In this document: positions 10,588 to 20,785 of the stretch, piece after piece
Position numbering within the stretch: position 1 is the stretch's first letter
Layout: every line of letters begins with the position of its first letter
DNA from: Chromera velia
Taxonomy: Eukaryota; Sar; Chromeraceae
Length of the DNA stretch: 60,729 nucleotides
Assembly: GCA_018398765.1 (NCBI GenBank)
Contig: JAHBMJ010005049.1
Span: 1-60,729 of the forward strand
Direction: 5' to 3'
The notes under the pieces: model-generated
What the model saw: the letters and a program-made list of their open reading frames with translations, nothing else
The model's database searches: none
Told to the model about the DNA's origin: nothing
Translations under genes and position numbers: made by a program

Positions 10588-12200
10588 TCACAGAGAGAGA
10601 GAAAGCGAGAGACAGAGAGATGAAATGTTAGTCAGTCAGTCTGCAATCCAGACAAACAGACAGCTTTTTAGACAGCCAGTCCATCAGTCAGTCAGTCAGG
10701 CAGACAGGCAGTTAGGCAGACAGGCAGGTAACCGGGATGGCAGAAAGGCACAAGGGAAGACAGGTCATGTAAACCTACATACACACATACACATGTACAT
10801 TCATACATACCTGCATACATATAGTCAGACGGACAGACAGACAGACAGACGGACGGACGGACAGAAAGACAGGCAGACGGGAAGAAACATAAAAACCAGA
10901 GAGCAAGAGAGGAAAGGGGAAAAGAAACAAAGGAAGCACATAAAAAGGACGGGAGTCCGATAAAGATAGAGCCGTTATGGAACATTCGAAATAAGACAAA
11001 AAACGAATGAAACAAAGAAATTAAGAAATGGATAAAGAAAGAGAGAAAGAACTCTCTGTACTGGAAGCACGGAAGAAGCGAAGCGAAGGAAGGAGAGAAA
11101 ACGATCGACATCATCACCATGGAACAGGAAGACTGCAGCGAGAGTACAGCAGCAGTGAAAGGAAAGTGTAATCACTGACGCACGCACCCTTCTCTCCGCC
11201 CCCCCATCAAGACGCGTACAATGCCACACTTATCCTCCGAAGTCGCCCTGCCGATCGCCACTTCTTCAGCAGGTCCCAGAAGCTTCCGCTTCTGATCCTC
11301 CTCGCTCGTTGCGAAGAATGCGCTTGCATGCAAAACCTCAGCTCCAGACGTCAGAATTGAAGCTTCAACTCCGAGAGTCTTCAGCTTCTCAGGCACGTCA
11401 CCTGTTGCAAGGACCAAACGCACGCCCAGGGAGTCCAATTTTTGGACTGCCTCCGGGATGCCCTCCCTCATCCCATTGCCGTCCGACAGAACATCTGAGG
11501 CGATACAGACCAGCGTGTCAAGCTCTCCCAGGGCTGCCGCAGCATGCATACTTTTGACCAGGACCTGACCGTCCGCCAACTTTTTTGCAAGACGTGCAGC
11601 CGCGAAAGAGGAGCCAATCGATCGAGGAGGTCGTGGGGGACGGACATCTGGCATTCCGATACATGCCATGATTTTCTCAACAAAGCAGTCCTTTCCAGTT
11701 GCCACAACCAAACCGTGACCCGTCCCAGACGTGATCAGTATGCTCTTAGGAATCAGATTGTTGGCCTCCATCGGGCTGCACCTGTCGTTTCCATACTCAA
11801 GCGATCGGGAAAGGTCACCCACCTCTCCCGTGAATGGGGACATGTCCACCGTCAGGCCTCCCCCATTTTCTGGAAGTTTGACCACACGGATATCTGCAGG
11901 GGCCTTGGAACCTGCTTTGAGGATAACGATGTCCCCAACCACCAGGTTGGCTTCAGGGACCTGCGTGCGGATCCCTTGGCGAATGACGTTCACGCTGCTT
12001 GGCAACATGTCAGCGAATGCTTTTGTCATTGGGTCCTGGAGGACACTCGGGGGAAGAGGAACGCGGTTGGGCCCATCGCGCTGAAGGCGGGCTGCGGCTG
12101 TTTCATGTGACAGCCCTTCCTCGATGTCGGTTTCAAGACTGGCTAGAAGCTCAGCCAGAGGTTGAGTCAGCTTTTCTTTCGGGTAGTTGTCATTCGTCAT
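10108..12200 (-). CDS. Degenerate, membrane-segment-free P-type ATPase-like protein
   Basis: Two exons (12200-11188 and 10327-10108) join in phase 2 across an 860-base intron to give 410 residues. The order matches a type IIC (Na+/K+) P-type ATPase: an N-terminal segment with ARLQRDGPN; an actuator domain with NLVVGDIVILKAGSKAPADI and TVDMSPFTGEV; the region before the phosphorylation loop; then LGVRLVLATGD and GICLGIAGSD..ILLDD of the P domain. Missing are transmembrane helices 1-4 and everything after the P domain, the whole N domain, and the DKTGT phosphorylation motif, which is replaced by IASDVLSDGNG. GDGVNDAPA reads GSTLPDGRA. It cannot pump ions. The frame stays open over 400 codons with good splice sites, so a retained pseudoenzyme is more likely than a fresh pseudogene, though both remain possible. 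Confidence 0.8.
10512..10870 (+). repeat. (GA)n, (CAGT)n and (ACAG)n arrays in intron
   Basis: GAAA/GA/GT-rich sequence at about 10515-10620, CAGT/CAGG/ACAG units at 10630-10730, CATA units near 10775-10820 and ACAG/ACGG units at 10825-10870 lie inside the intron of the P-type-ATPase-like gene. Confidence 0.85.
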
Positions 12201-13420
12201 TTTGGAAACGTCTATGCAGGACTTTTGAACGACCTCCGTACGTAGTAGGGCCTAGCTGGATCTCCGCAGGTTATGCATGGGAGAGTGCTTTGAACAGAGG
12301 TGACGCGCAAAGATCATGCAGTGTCGAGGAACAATTGTTCCACCGTGGCAACACACCGCACAAACAAGTTTTGGGAAGAATGTGAAACGTCTACTTGCCA
12401 CGGTTCTGTGGGTTGAGTCTGTCAAAGCCTTGTTGTATCAAAAAGTGTAGAGCAGTTGTGTATGAAGTGTACAAAATGAAACCCGGCACTGACAGGTCAA
12501 TTTGCCTGACCTTCCCGGTTGGGGCCGCATGTACGCGGGGGCCCGCGGGCGGTCTGAAAAAATTCTGGAGGCGAACCGGGGCCGGAGCACTTGGGAACAA
12601 CGTGTTTTCAAGGGGTCCCTTCCAGCCCATACCTTTTTATTAATAGAAAAGAGTAGAAAAGAGGTCGCAGCTAGCGTTCTCCAGGTCTTTTAACTCGGAC
12701 GGCATGAACTGAACGACCCGTGCTCAGCCAATCCTTTGTATTTAAAAGAAAGTTAATCGGCAGGGTTTTTTGATAGGTTTAAACAAGTTTGCTAAGATTG
12801 AAAATAAACAAAATAATATAAATTGAATAGATGACGGAAGACGGAAATATAGTAGTCAAAGTAGATGATAGAAAACTAAAGAAGCAAAAATATTTTTACT
12901 AGTAAAAAGGGCAAGAAGCTAGTAGCTAAGACAAACAAAAAGGATTCATGCAGGGCGATTTAAAATCTAGTTCAAAATAGATTGAAGACTTTAATTTTTG
13001 AATCGTTAGTGATTCGATCATCATAGAACATACTAGCCCCATGCATTGTAGGAGAGAAAAAATATTTCGTACATGTTTAAGTGAAATTTTTTTAATGATT
13101 TTCATTTGAAGTGGAATTGAGACTAACCCTGGGATAGTGGGACTAAGCTTATCTAATCCTGATTGATGAATAAAACCAATTTTAGAGGTTTATGTGACCT
13201 GATAAAAACAAATCGAATAAGCCGACACGTTTACACTAACAGTGCGTCTCGCCATCAATATGATCTCTGTTTATTTTACAGTCATATGTTTTCTGGTGCG
13301 TTGCATATGGTTTCAATCATGCCCCTTTTTGTCTGCATCGTCTCGTTCCATTTTCTTTTAAAACGAACGAAGGACTCCTCCATGTCTTTAAAAGCAGAGA
13401 CTGTAAAGAATCGGGTTTCT
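12201..13420. other. Intergenic: GC-rich stretch then AT-rich island
   Basis: The first 430 bases upstream of the ATPase-like start include a GC-rich stretch near 12520-12600 (CGCGGGGGCCCGCGGGC). From about 12640 to 13400 the sequence is AT-rich with no coding frame. A CAGGGTTTTTTG at 12762 and an inverted ACCCTG near 13127 were considered as transposon ends, but no target duplication was found. Confidence 0.5.
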
Positions 13421-13663
13421 CTATTTCAGTTCCTTCAGAAGCTGAGAGTACCAAAGAAGCGGGTCTGAAGTTTCGATTACCACCTCTCTATCCCCATTCC
13501 CCTCTCCGTTCACACTCATCCCTCCCCCCTCATCTTTTGCGTTCCCTCTCCCTCTGCCAAGAAACTTATTGGAGGACGAAATGCGAGACCCCATAGACAA
13601 CGGCTCTCCCTCCAGGTTCCACTTCAGCCCCTCTGTCCGTACAGATCGGCATTCAAGTCCTGC

Positions 13664-13696
<33 letters not shown>

Positions 13697-13914
13697 TGCA
13701 TCATTGGAGGGCCGCACCGACTTTGCTTTGTTTACAAACTGAATGCGCGTGATGGAGTGTTCATCTCACAAACAAGCCTTGCGAGAACCTCCCATGCAAC
13801 TTACAACAGAGATCAGATACTTCATTATCTCTGCCTCATTATCACCACTATCTGGCCGCTAGGGACCAACACAACCGAACCAAGTCAATGAAAAAAGAAT
13901 CAGAGAGCGAGCGA

Positions 13915-13946
<32 letters not shown>

Positions 13947-14688
13947 ACACGTACGAGAGAAAAACGAAGAGAGGACCCACGGATCGATACGAAGAAAAAG
14001 CAGAAGCACAAAAAAAAAAGCAATGACCACGAAAAACGCATTCTAGCAGAAACAGGAGCAGAAAGGAAATACCAAACCAAACGAAGGCAGACCGCCACTC
14101 GCATATCCATCCGAGCACGCGACCCACGAAGGAAAACTTCGAACAAACCAACCGACACCAACCCAGAGGAATCAATGCGAACACACAACCGGAAGCCATC
14201 ACTAATTTCTTCGTCCAACCCATCGATCAAAAGTTCCACTGACCGAGGGGAAGCAGACCGCACGTCTCCCTGATACATTTTTGAGGAAGCCTCAGGACGG
14301 TTCTGCCAGGAGCCAGCAACACTCCGAGACTGCCCTCACCCAGGAGTACCATGTCCCGTGCACCTAGAGACGGTGCACGTGCATTTTCTCCGAAACCGTT
14401 TTTTTGCGTTTCAGAGAAAAGGAGCTTGTACAAAAGGTGCACATTCGCAATTGTCTGGTCAAACCGACCCCCAAAAGCCCCCACCACCACCATATGTTGC
14501 TTCAAGCATTTGGATGCATGGGGTAAGGAAGAGGCGGAGGAGAGTATCCGTTTTTCAACTTCTCTCTCCTCCTTCTCAATGGTTCTCTGCAGCATCTCGA
14601 AGCACTTCTCCAAATCGTTCGATTCCTGGTCCGGGTTCTTCTGAATCTTCACCCCCTTCGATTCATAGAACGAGAGGACCTGCACACA

Positions 14689-14721
<33 letters not shown>

Positions 14722-15056
14722 GCTCAACAAGTGTTCGTACAAAGAACGGGAAACGGGGGAAAAGCTGGCAAGGGAGGCAGGCACCCGGGTGGGGATGTCA
14801 GGTGAAGGTGAAAGGAATGGAGAGAGGAAGGATAGAGGGAAGGGGTCTGGGAAAGACAGTCACGAAAAACGAAAGAATAGACCAAAGAATGAGATGTATA
14901 ATGAGAAGAAGAAGAAGAGGAAGAAGAAGAAATGACAAAAAAAAAGGCGACGGGAAGAAAGGATGGCCGCACGATTTACACAATCGTATCCTATCTTCGG
15001 AATCTCCACCCCTATCACGCGCCAGAGATAGCGAACGAACGAGCGAGAGAGAGAGA

Positions 15057-15098
<42 letters not shown>

Positions 15099-16157
15099 AA
15101 CGGATTCATCTCTTATGGATTCCAGACACTTCTCCCAAATATGTGCATGACCAAGAGGCAAATGCAGGAATGCATGCACCCCCGCGTATAAATACAGAGA
15201 GACGGACAGACAGACAGACAGACATCTTCTCGAATGGAGTCCAGATCGCCGCAGATACTAGAAGGCATCAAGCCGCTCCACTCCTCTTTCGACGTATACG
15301 TATCATACATATGGTTCGCCCCTCCATCTGCACACACGATGGACGAAGCCGCATCACATAAGAATGGGAAATTGGCGGGCAAGGGCATGTTCAGGACCAC
15401 TAAGTGGACACTAGAGCCCGCCAGCCCCCTTCCTGCCCCCCCTCTCTCCCTCTCCATCGGAGAAATCGAGGCCGCAGTCCCGCAGAGAGAACCGGAGGAG
15501 CCCTCCGTGGCAGCTTCACTTGATGAACTTGATGCAGGAGAGGCACCAGCAGAGAGAGCAGAGACGCTCTCTCTCTCCTTGGAGACAGGTCGTCTCCGAA
15601 GAGGGCTAATGCTCTCTGCGGCGACCTCTTCTGGTGCAGCCTCGGCTTCTACTGGTACAGGGAAGCGGTTGCGCTGCTTTGCGACTCCACTTGTGATAGA
15701 TCGTGGCGACGTGACTTCGGATGCGGGGAGGAGAAGACGATCGAGAAACGAAATATCGACAAAGTTTTCCGTCTCTCGAATGGTTTCTGAAATCAACGAC
15801 AAACGCAGCTTCGTCCTGCTCCACGCGGTTCTCCCCCCCGGCCCACTCGGACCCTGTCTGCTTGACCGAATGACGGCAGTGAAGTCAGTACGCCTCCTCA
15901 TGGGGCATCGACAAAACTGCATGCCGGATGGGGGGAAGGAAGAAAGTGATATAGAAAAGAAAAGGACGGATGGTCATGCAAAAGATGTGCCAAAAAAACA
16001 TACTTACCTGAAAGAGGGAGACAGAGTCCATCAAAGACGAAAAGAAAGACATCCTGACCCGACCCCCTCGAATTGCAAAGGATCGCGTCTCTGCAAAGGA
16101 AAAGGAAAAGAAAGAGACGACGAGGGAGATGCTTAAGAGCAACACGGCATCTTTCAT
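13421..16157 (-). CDS. TPK: Thiamine pyrophosphokinase with N-terminal leader
   Basis: Transfers pyrophosphate from ATP to thiamine, giving thiamine diphosphate. Exons 16157-16008, 15916-15224, 14679-14244 and 13659-13421 join in phases 0, 0 and 1 for 505 residues, about twice the usual length. The catalytic part is clear: LNMPLPANFPFL, VCADGGANHMYD, SSICGDLDSIRED, then VLSFYESKGVKI, NPDQESNDLEKC, GAFGGRFDQTIANVHLLY, GEGSL, CGLLPLG, and the C-terminal thiamine-binding part with EGLKWNLEG, ISSSNK and PLLW. Exon 1 (50 residues) encodes a hydrophobic signal-like stretch (about residues 4-21, LLLSISLVVSFFSFSFA) followed by a basic, Ser/Phe-containing segment. A low-complexity region of roughly 170 residues then precedes the kinase. 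The leader suggests entry to the secretory route, perhaps to a complex plastid; this is inference. Exon 1 rests on an excellent CAG|GTAAGT donor and matching phase. Confidence 0.88.
13665..13695 (-). repeat. (GATA)n at the acceptor of the last TPK intron
   Basis: On the coding strand this reads as (CTAT)n directly before TCTGCAG, so the microsatellite acts as the polypyrimidine-type tract of the last intron. Other arrays in the TPK introns are (GC)/(GA)n at about 13910-13946, (AC)n at 14682-14722 (also abutting an acceptor) and (GA)n at 15040-15090. Confidence 0.8.
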
Positions 16158-16868
16158 TCTTGTGCAGAAGACTTGTCACGTCTCCCAGTGCCGCACATTC
16201 TTCTTTTCCTCTTGTTTGGCTTGAGGAGGATGACCGTGAAAGTAACAGAGCTACTGTGGGGAATCGACTGCGGACGTGAATGACGCTTGGCAGCAGGACA
16301 TAGCAGGACATCACTCCCGACGCAAATCGGACATCAGCTACATTAAAACGCAGTCTCAGTCTGTCTGCCTCGCAGCCTAGCTCTGCATGGCAGCCGGCGC
16401 CCCTCTATAGTCGTGTGTTTTTTGCGCGCGCGTCGAGCGAAAGTACATTTTTCAATATTTCTTAAAAGAAAAAAAATTAGAGAAAAGGTTGGAAAAAAAA
16501 AAAACAAATGCATGCATGCATGATTTGTACAATTTCATGCGTGCATGTTGAATTTAATTTTTCATTCCGAGACGGATTTTATATATATATATATATATGG
16601 TTAATTGTTTTGAAGATTGAGTTGTCCGAATCAATATTCAGCTCAATTCTTGTCTCAGTCGGTTCTTCGTAAAGTCTCGTTAAAGTTGAGCCAGAAAGGA
16701 CAATCGCTTTCCGCAACCTCCCCCCACTCTGAGAGCCTTCCAAGCTCAAAGCCCGGTCATTCGAAGGAAGTTTCCGTTCGATCTTTTGTGGTACGCTCCA
16801 ATTGAATCGTCCATCGCAAGAACACAGACATCTAGAAATCTTTCTGTTTTGAGAGTGTGCTTGGCAAA
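16158..16868. promoter_or_regulatory. Divergent spacer with TGCATGCA boxes
   Basis: This spacer separates the TPK start (-) from the secreted-protein start (+). It contains GCGCGCGCG near 16421-16430, two overlapping TGCATGCA boxes at 16509-16520 and a TA repeat at 16581-16599. A bidirectional promoter is inferred from position. Confidence 0.45.
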
Positions 16869-18665
16869 ATGCAAACAGGAAAGCTGGCATTGAGCAGCAT
16901 TCTGCTGGGACTCCTGCAGAGCGTGCAGGGCGATTTGCGGGGTGCTGTAGGAAAGCAAAAGAAAATCAACATCCGTCAGCACACCCCTTGGTGTTGCAAG
17001 ATGAAGAAGCTCAAGGGGGCAGATCCCGACAAGTACATCATTGAGCTTCTGGGATGTGAGCAGACCACACTCGAGGACATGCAGGCCCTCCATGAAGAGA
17101 AGCACTGCATCCTCGTGGGCAGCGACGACGACATCAGCGGAAGAATTTTCGATTCCTACGAGAAGATCCCGAAGTTCGAGGTCCTCGGGGATCAGTACGC
17201 CGCAGTGGTCAGTGCGATCAAAGAGGAGGACGAGACCGCCTTCAAGGAGGCACAGAAAAAAAACAAGACACCCGAGCCCGAGGCCCCCTCTGAGCCTGAG
17301 GCCCCCGCCAATGATGAAGAGGACTTCGGAGACTTCGAGTCACTCACCCTCAAAGACGGCAAGATCACCAAGGACGAGATCCCCATGAACGAATATTCCA
17401 AATCCCTCGCCGAACAAGAGGGTATTCTTATGGGTGCAATCACAGACGAGCTCGAGCCCCTTGTAGACGATCCTTCGATCTCAGAAGGAGACTCCTACGT
17501 CCTCACGCCCGACGGAAAATCCGACACCGATGACTTCGAACCATTCGTAGAAGGCATCCTGCTGGGTGCCATTGACGACGCTGATTTTGGCACAGCTAGC
17601 ATGGGGGAAGGAGAGGGAGGAGAGCCCGATGAGGACACAGAGGTGGGAATGGGACCGAGACAGGACGCCGTTGATGCGGGTGACATGAGCGCCTCCATGA
17701 AGGACGGGGGGACGCAGACGGATGAGGCAGAGGGAGAGCCGGAACCGGACATGGGGGATAGAGAGGATGCAAAGAGTGACATGGGGGCGGACGATGAGGA
17801 AGAGGAAGAGGAGGATGAGCCAGACATGGGCTCGAGACAGGATGCTATCTCTGGCACCTCTGATTTGACCGTTTCTCTCAAGGACGGAAAGACCCAGACA
17901 GAAGAGACGGAGGAGGACAGAGAGGATCAATCCTTCGATGGCCTTCCCCCCTTCACTCCAGGTCTCCCAGACGAAGAAGGCAACCCCGAACCCTACCCCG
18001 AAGAGCCCGATAAGTCGATTGCCGAGATGAAGAAGAGTATGAAGGACCTCCAAACCACAATTGACAAGAAGCAGGCAGCAGAGGATGCAGTCACACAGAC
18101 AGAAGAGAAAGGCAAAAAGGAAAAGAAGAGGAAACTCCGCAGGGTGAAGAAGCATGTCAACAAAGGCACCGACCCAATTGTGAAGGCACCCAAGAAAACA
18201 CCCGAAAAGGCCCCTTTCCAGAGCCCCAAAGTCAAGCCCCTTGCCAACAAACCGAAGACAAAAGAAGCCAACAACCAACTCGTTCCCCACATCAACGGCG
18301 CACCCCTCAAATACAAAAACGGAAAGGTGTTCCACAAGGGCAAGTGGGTGAGAATCTACAAGAAGAAGAACCACCCAGGCAAGTACATTCGTATCCGCAG
18401 AGGCACAGTCACCCACTGGGTCTACGAGTATATCCTCATCACATGGATCCACGTGCCTGGGCCCTTCATTGCCTTCAACGCCCAGATGCCCTGCATTCTC
18501 CCCCCACCCCTCCCTATTGTCCACGCACCCCTGCCTCCCATCACGGCCCCAATCTTCCCACCCCCCATTATCAACACCTGCGTTCCCCCTCCTCCCGCCC
18601 GTATTCTCCTCCCCCCTTGCAACCCGGTCCCTCTGCATCCCGGGTTCTGCAGGCGGCTTTTTTGA
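16869..18665 (+). CDS. Secreted charge-segregated protein with TQT motifs
   Basis: An intronless frame of 598 residues from the ATG at 16869, not recognised. Residues 2-20 form a signal peptide (KLALSSILLGLLQSVQG). A Cys-containing N-terminal region (TPWCCKMKKL, about 40-110) may be a small folded domain. The middle, about 125-420, is very acidic and contains diverged repeats: EGILMGAI and EGILLGAI, and MGPRQDAV/MGSRQDAI followed by SMKDGGTQTDE or SLKDGKTQTEE; a third TQTEE lies near residue 408. The region from about 415 to 510 is Lys-rich and ends in a segment with KGKWVRIYKKK and YIRIRRG. The last 90 residues are Pro-rich (LPPPLP, FPPPI, CVPPPPARILLPPC) with several Cys. The layout resembles matrix or wall proteins that bind minerals or polymers, but no family was identified. 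Confidence 0.8.
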   Translation: MQTGKLALSSILLGLLQSVQGDLRGAVGKQKKINIRQHTPWCCKMKKLKGADPDKYIIELLGCEQTTLEDMQALHEEKHCILVGSDDDISGRIFDSYEKIPKFEVLGDQYAAVVSAIKEEDETAFKEAQKKNKTPEPEAPSEPEAPANDEEDFGDFESLTLKDGKITKDEIPMNEYSKSLAEQEGILMGAITDELEPLVDDPSISEGDSYVLTPDGKSDTDDFEPFVEGILLGAIDDADFGTASMGEGEGGEPDEDTEVGMGPRQDAVDAGDMSASMKDGGTQTDEAEGEPEPDMGDREDAKSDMGADDEEEEEEDEPDMGSRQDAISGTSDLTVSLKDGKTQTEETEEDREDQSFDGLPPFTPGLPDEEGNPEPYPEEPDKSIAEMKKSMKDLQTTIDKKQAAEDAVTQTEEKGKKEKKRKLRRVKKHVNKGTDPIVKAPKKTPEKAPFQSPKVKPLANKPKTKEANNQLVPHINGAPLKYKNGKVFHKGKWVRIYKKKNHPGKYIRIRRGTVTHWVYEYILITWIHVPGPFIAFNAQMPCILPPPLPIVHAPLPPITAPIFPPPIINTCVPPPPARILLPPCNPVPLHPGFCRRLF

Positions 18666-20785
18666 ATCCTGCAGTTAGCGTGGTGAAAACATGAAGGAAA
18701 GAGGGTGGCATCTTCTGGTCACTTCGTTGGCTTTTTCTTTTCAATCCATCCATCCATTTCTCAATTCATTGTGCCTTCGTTTTTTTCAGCGTCTGTTCTT
18801 TCCGTCCCGATTGTCTGCGAGGATCGAGGTGGGAAAAAAGAAAGGAAAAAGAGCAGACCGGACAAAAACTTCTCGATCAATACACACGCGATGGTTCTCA
18901 GCGCGATCTCTCTGTCTTTGTCCTCTCTTCGAACCCCTCGATTCGATCGAGTCAGGACGGCTGGTCTCTTGTTGGAATTGCCCCGAGCAGTCTCGTAAGT
19001 TGCACGGGTGAGGGACTTTTGGAGAAAAGAATTGAGGAATGAATGTGCGGGTAGCATTTCTATTCAGACGTGCACTATACATGATCGAGAGAGAGGATTG
19101 GTGCGTGGCACAGGGTGACTATCAAATGATGAAGAAGGTGCCGGCCGTGTAGAGATGAATCAATTGACGGGCTTTTGTTGTAGTCTGATTGCAGCGCATA
19201 CTGTGTAAAGTGCGATCAATTGAGACGGAAAGTTTGGAAAGATTCGCATCTTATGTACCCGACGTGATGAAGGGGTGTTAATCGTGAGTACATACGCTTG
19301 CGTCTTTGAACGACGAATCAAGTTGGTTTAAACCCATTTTTACGAAAAAAACTTGTTTTGTAAGTATTTAATTTATACTACATTAATAATTGTTCACTTG
19401 CAATGTAAGTTACAGACCATATTTATAAATAATCCACTCTATGTTTTTAGCAAATTCTATACTAAAAAACACGGTTTAAAACATACCGTAAGTGCATTCA
19501 ATGAAACTTGTGAATTTAATATTATACTAGGTATCATATCTGTTATTAAGAAAGTTTGTTACTTTAGCCGTACCTAGAGTCATATACATATTCAACTTAT
19601 CATTCAATGATAAAGGTTCTTGCAAAACAAGAAGCTTTAATAAATGATACACCGTTAATTAATCTAAACTAGGATCTAAAAATAAGAAAATCAGGTGTAT
19701 AACGCATCATATAATTCATGCAAGCGCCCCCTGAAGGCGAAGACTGTCAGAATACATATTGTAGTTAGTCATAGTATCCGGTAAAACAGACCTACACCGG
19801 CTCATAATCTCTTATACAATCTTTTTTTATGGTATTTCAATTAAATTGGCCTGCATCGCCCTGCAATAGGTTGTAATCTCTTTTATCTTCATTTTTCATT
19901 TGCTTTCTCAATTGTATATGTAATGTGATAAGCTAAAATAGAAGGAGAAAGACAGAAAGTAACAGAAAGAATAAAACAAAGAAAATAAAAATGTTTTAAC
20001 TAGTTTTAACCATCGGCGCACAATATATTTTTGTGGCGTTTGGCTTACGACTACTTACGACGTAACTTATGACGGGTCGCAATCTTTTGTATCTTCATTC
20101 TTCGATCACTTGATTGTTGCTATTAAAAGCTGCATATATGGTTTCACAGAGGTACTTTCACTCAATTTATGATAAATTTTATGCCACTAAGTATCACTAA
20201 GTCTCATATATTACCGTTGATCCGCTTTAGATTAATGAGCTACGGTTAGCTACGGTACTACCATTCACTACCATTGAAGCATATTGAAGCCTTCAACCCC
20301 TGAGTATACCTAAGTATTAATCTATGTACCCTTCAGGCGCTATAACTGCGCGAGACTCCCCGGCGGCCCGGCCCCTGCATGGGCCCAGGTCGCCAGACGC
20401 CCCCGCCCTGGCGTATAATTTTACCGCGTCTTCTAGGCGGGCCGGGCGGCCCGGGCGGCGGGTGACGGCGCCCTCGCGGTGTGCCTGTGGATCATCATGA
20501 ATCTGCCCGCGCGCGGGGATCATCCGTCACGCATCGATCGGCCATTCATCGATTCAGCCGCGATCATATATCTCGCATGGTCTAGTCAACAACGAGGTCC
20601 ACGTTTCATGGAGAGACCATGACCGAACCACCGGAAGAAGTCTTGCCTGACTCACGAAACGGACATGAATCAGCAGATTCCATAGAACAACATCACTGCA
20701 AAGTAGAAGAGCACTCAGTGAGGGGCGGAACAGGTGTGAGGTTCAGTGCAACATCAGACTGAGCATCGATCGAGACACCTCCATC
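18666..20785. other. Intergenic; AT-rich island and GC-rich patch
   Basis: From 18666 to about 19300 there is ordinary sequence without a convincing gene. About 19320-20330 is an AT-rich island. A short, very GC-rich patch at about 20335-20525 (repeats of GGCCCGG and GGCGGGCCGGGCGG) lies 260-450 bases before the next ATG and may be part of its promoter. Confidence 0.5.

Noticed and set aside
12762-13131. Second hAT-like element with CAGGGTTTTTTG and inverted ACCCTG
   Set aside because: Only six to seven terminal bases match and the flanking 8-mers (TTAATCGG and GGATAGTG) differ, so no target duplication supports it.
15234-16136. 300-codon plus-strand frame over the TPK first and second exons
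   Set aside because: It is a shadow of the TPK coding strand, which has clear family motifs and in-phase splice sites.
17481-18638. 385-codon open frame antisense to the secreted protein gene
   Set aside because: It mirrors the biased codons of the sense gene, begins without a good context and shows no domain; the sense frame has a signal peptide and coherent repeats.
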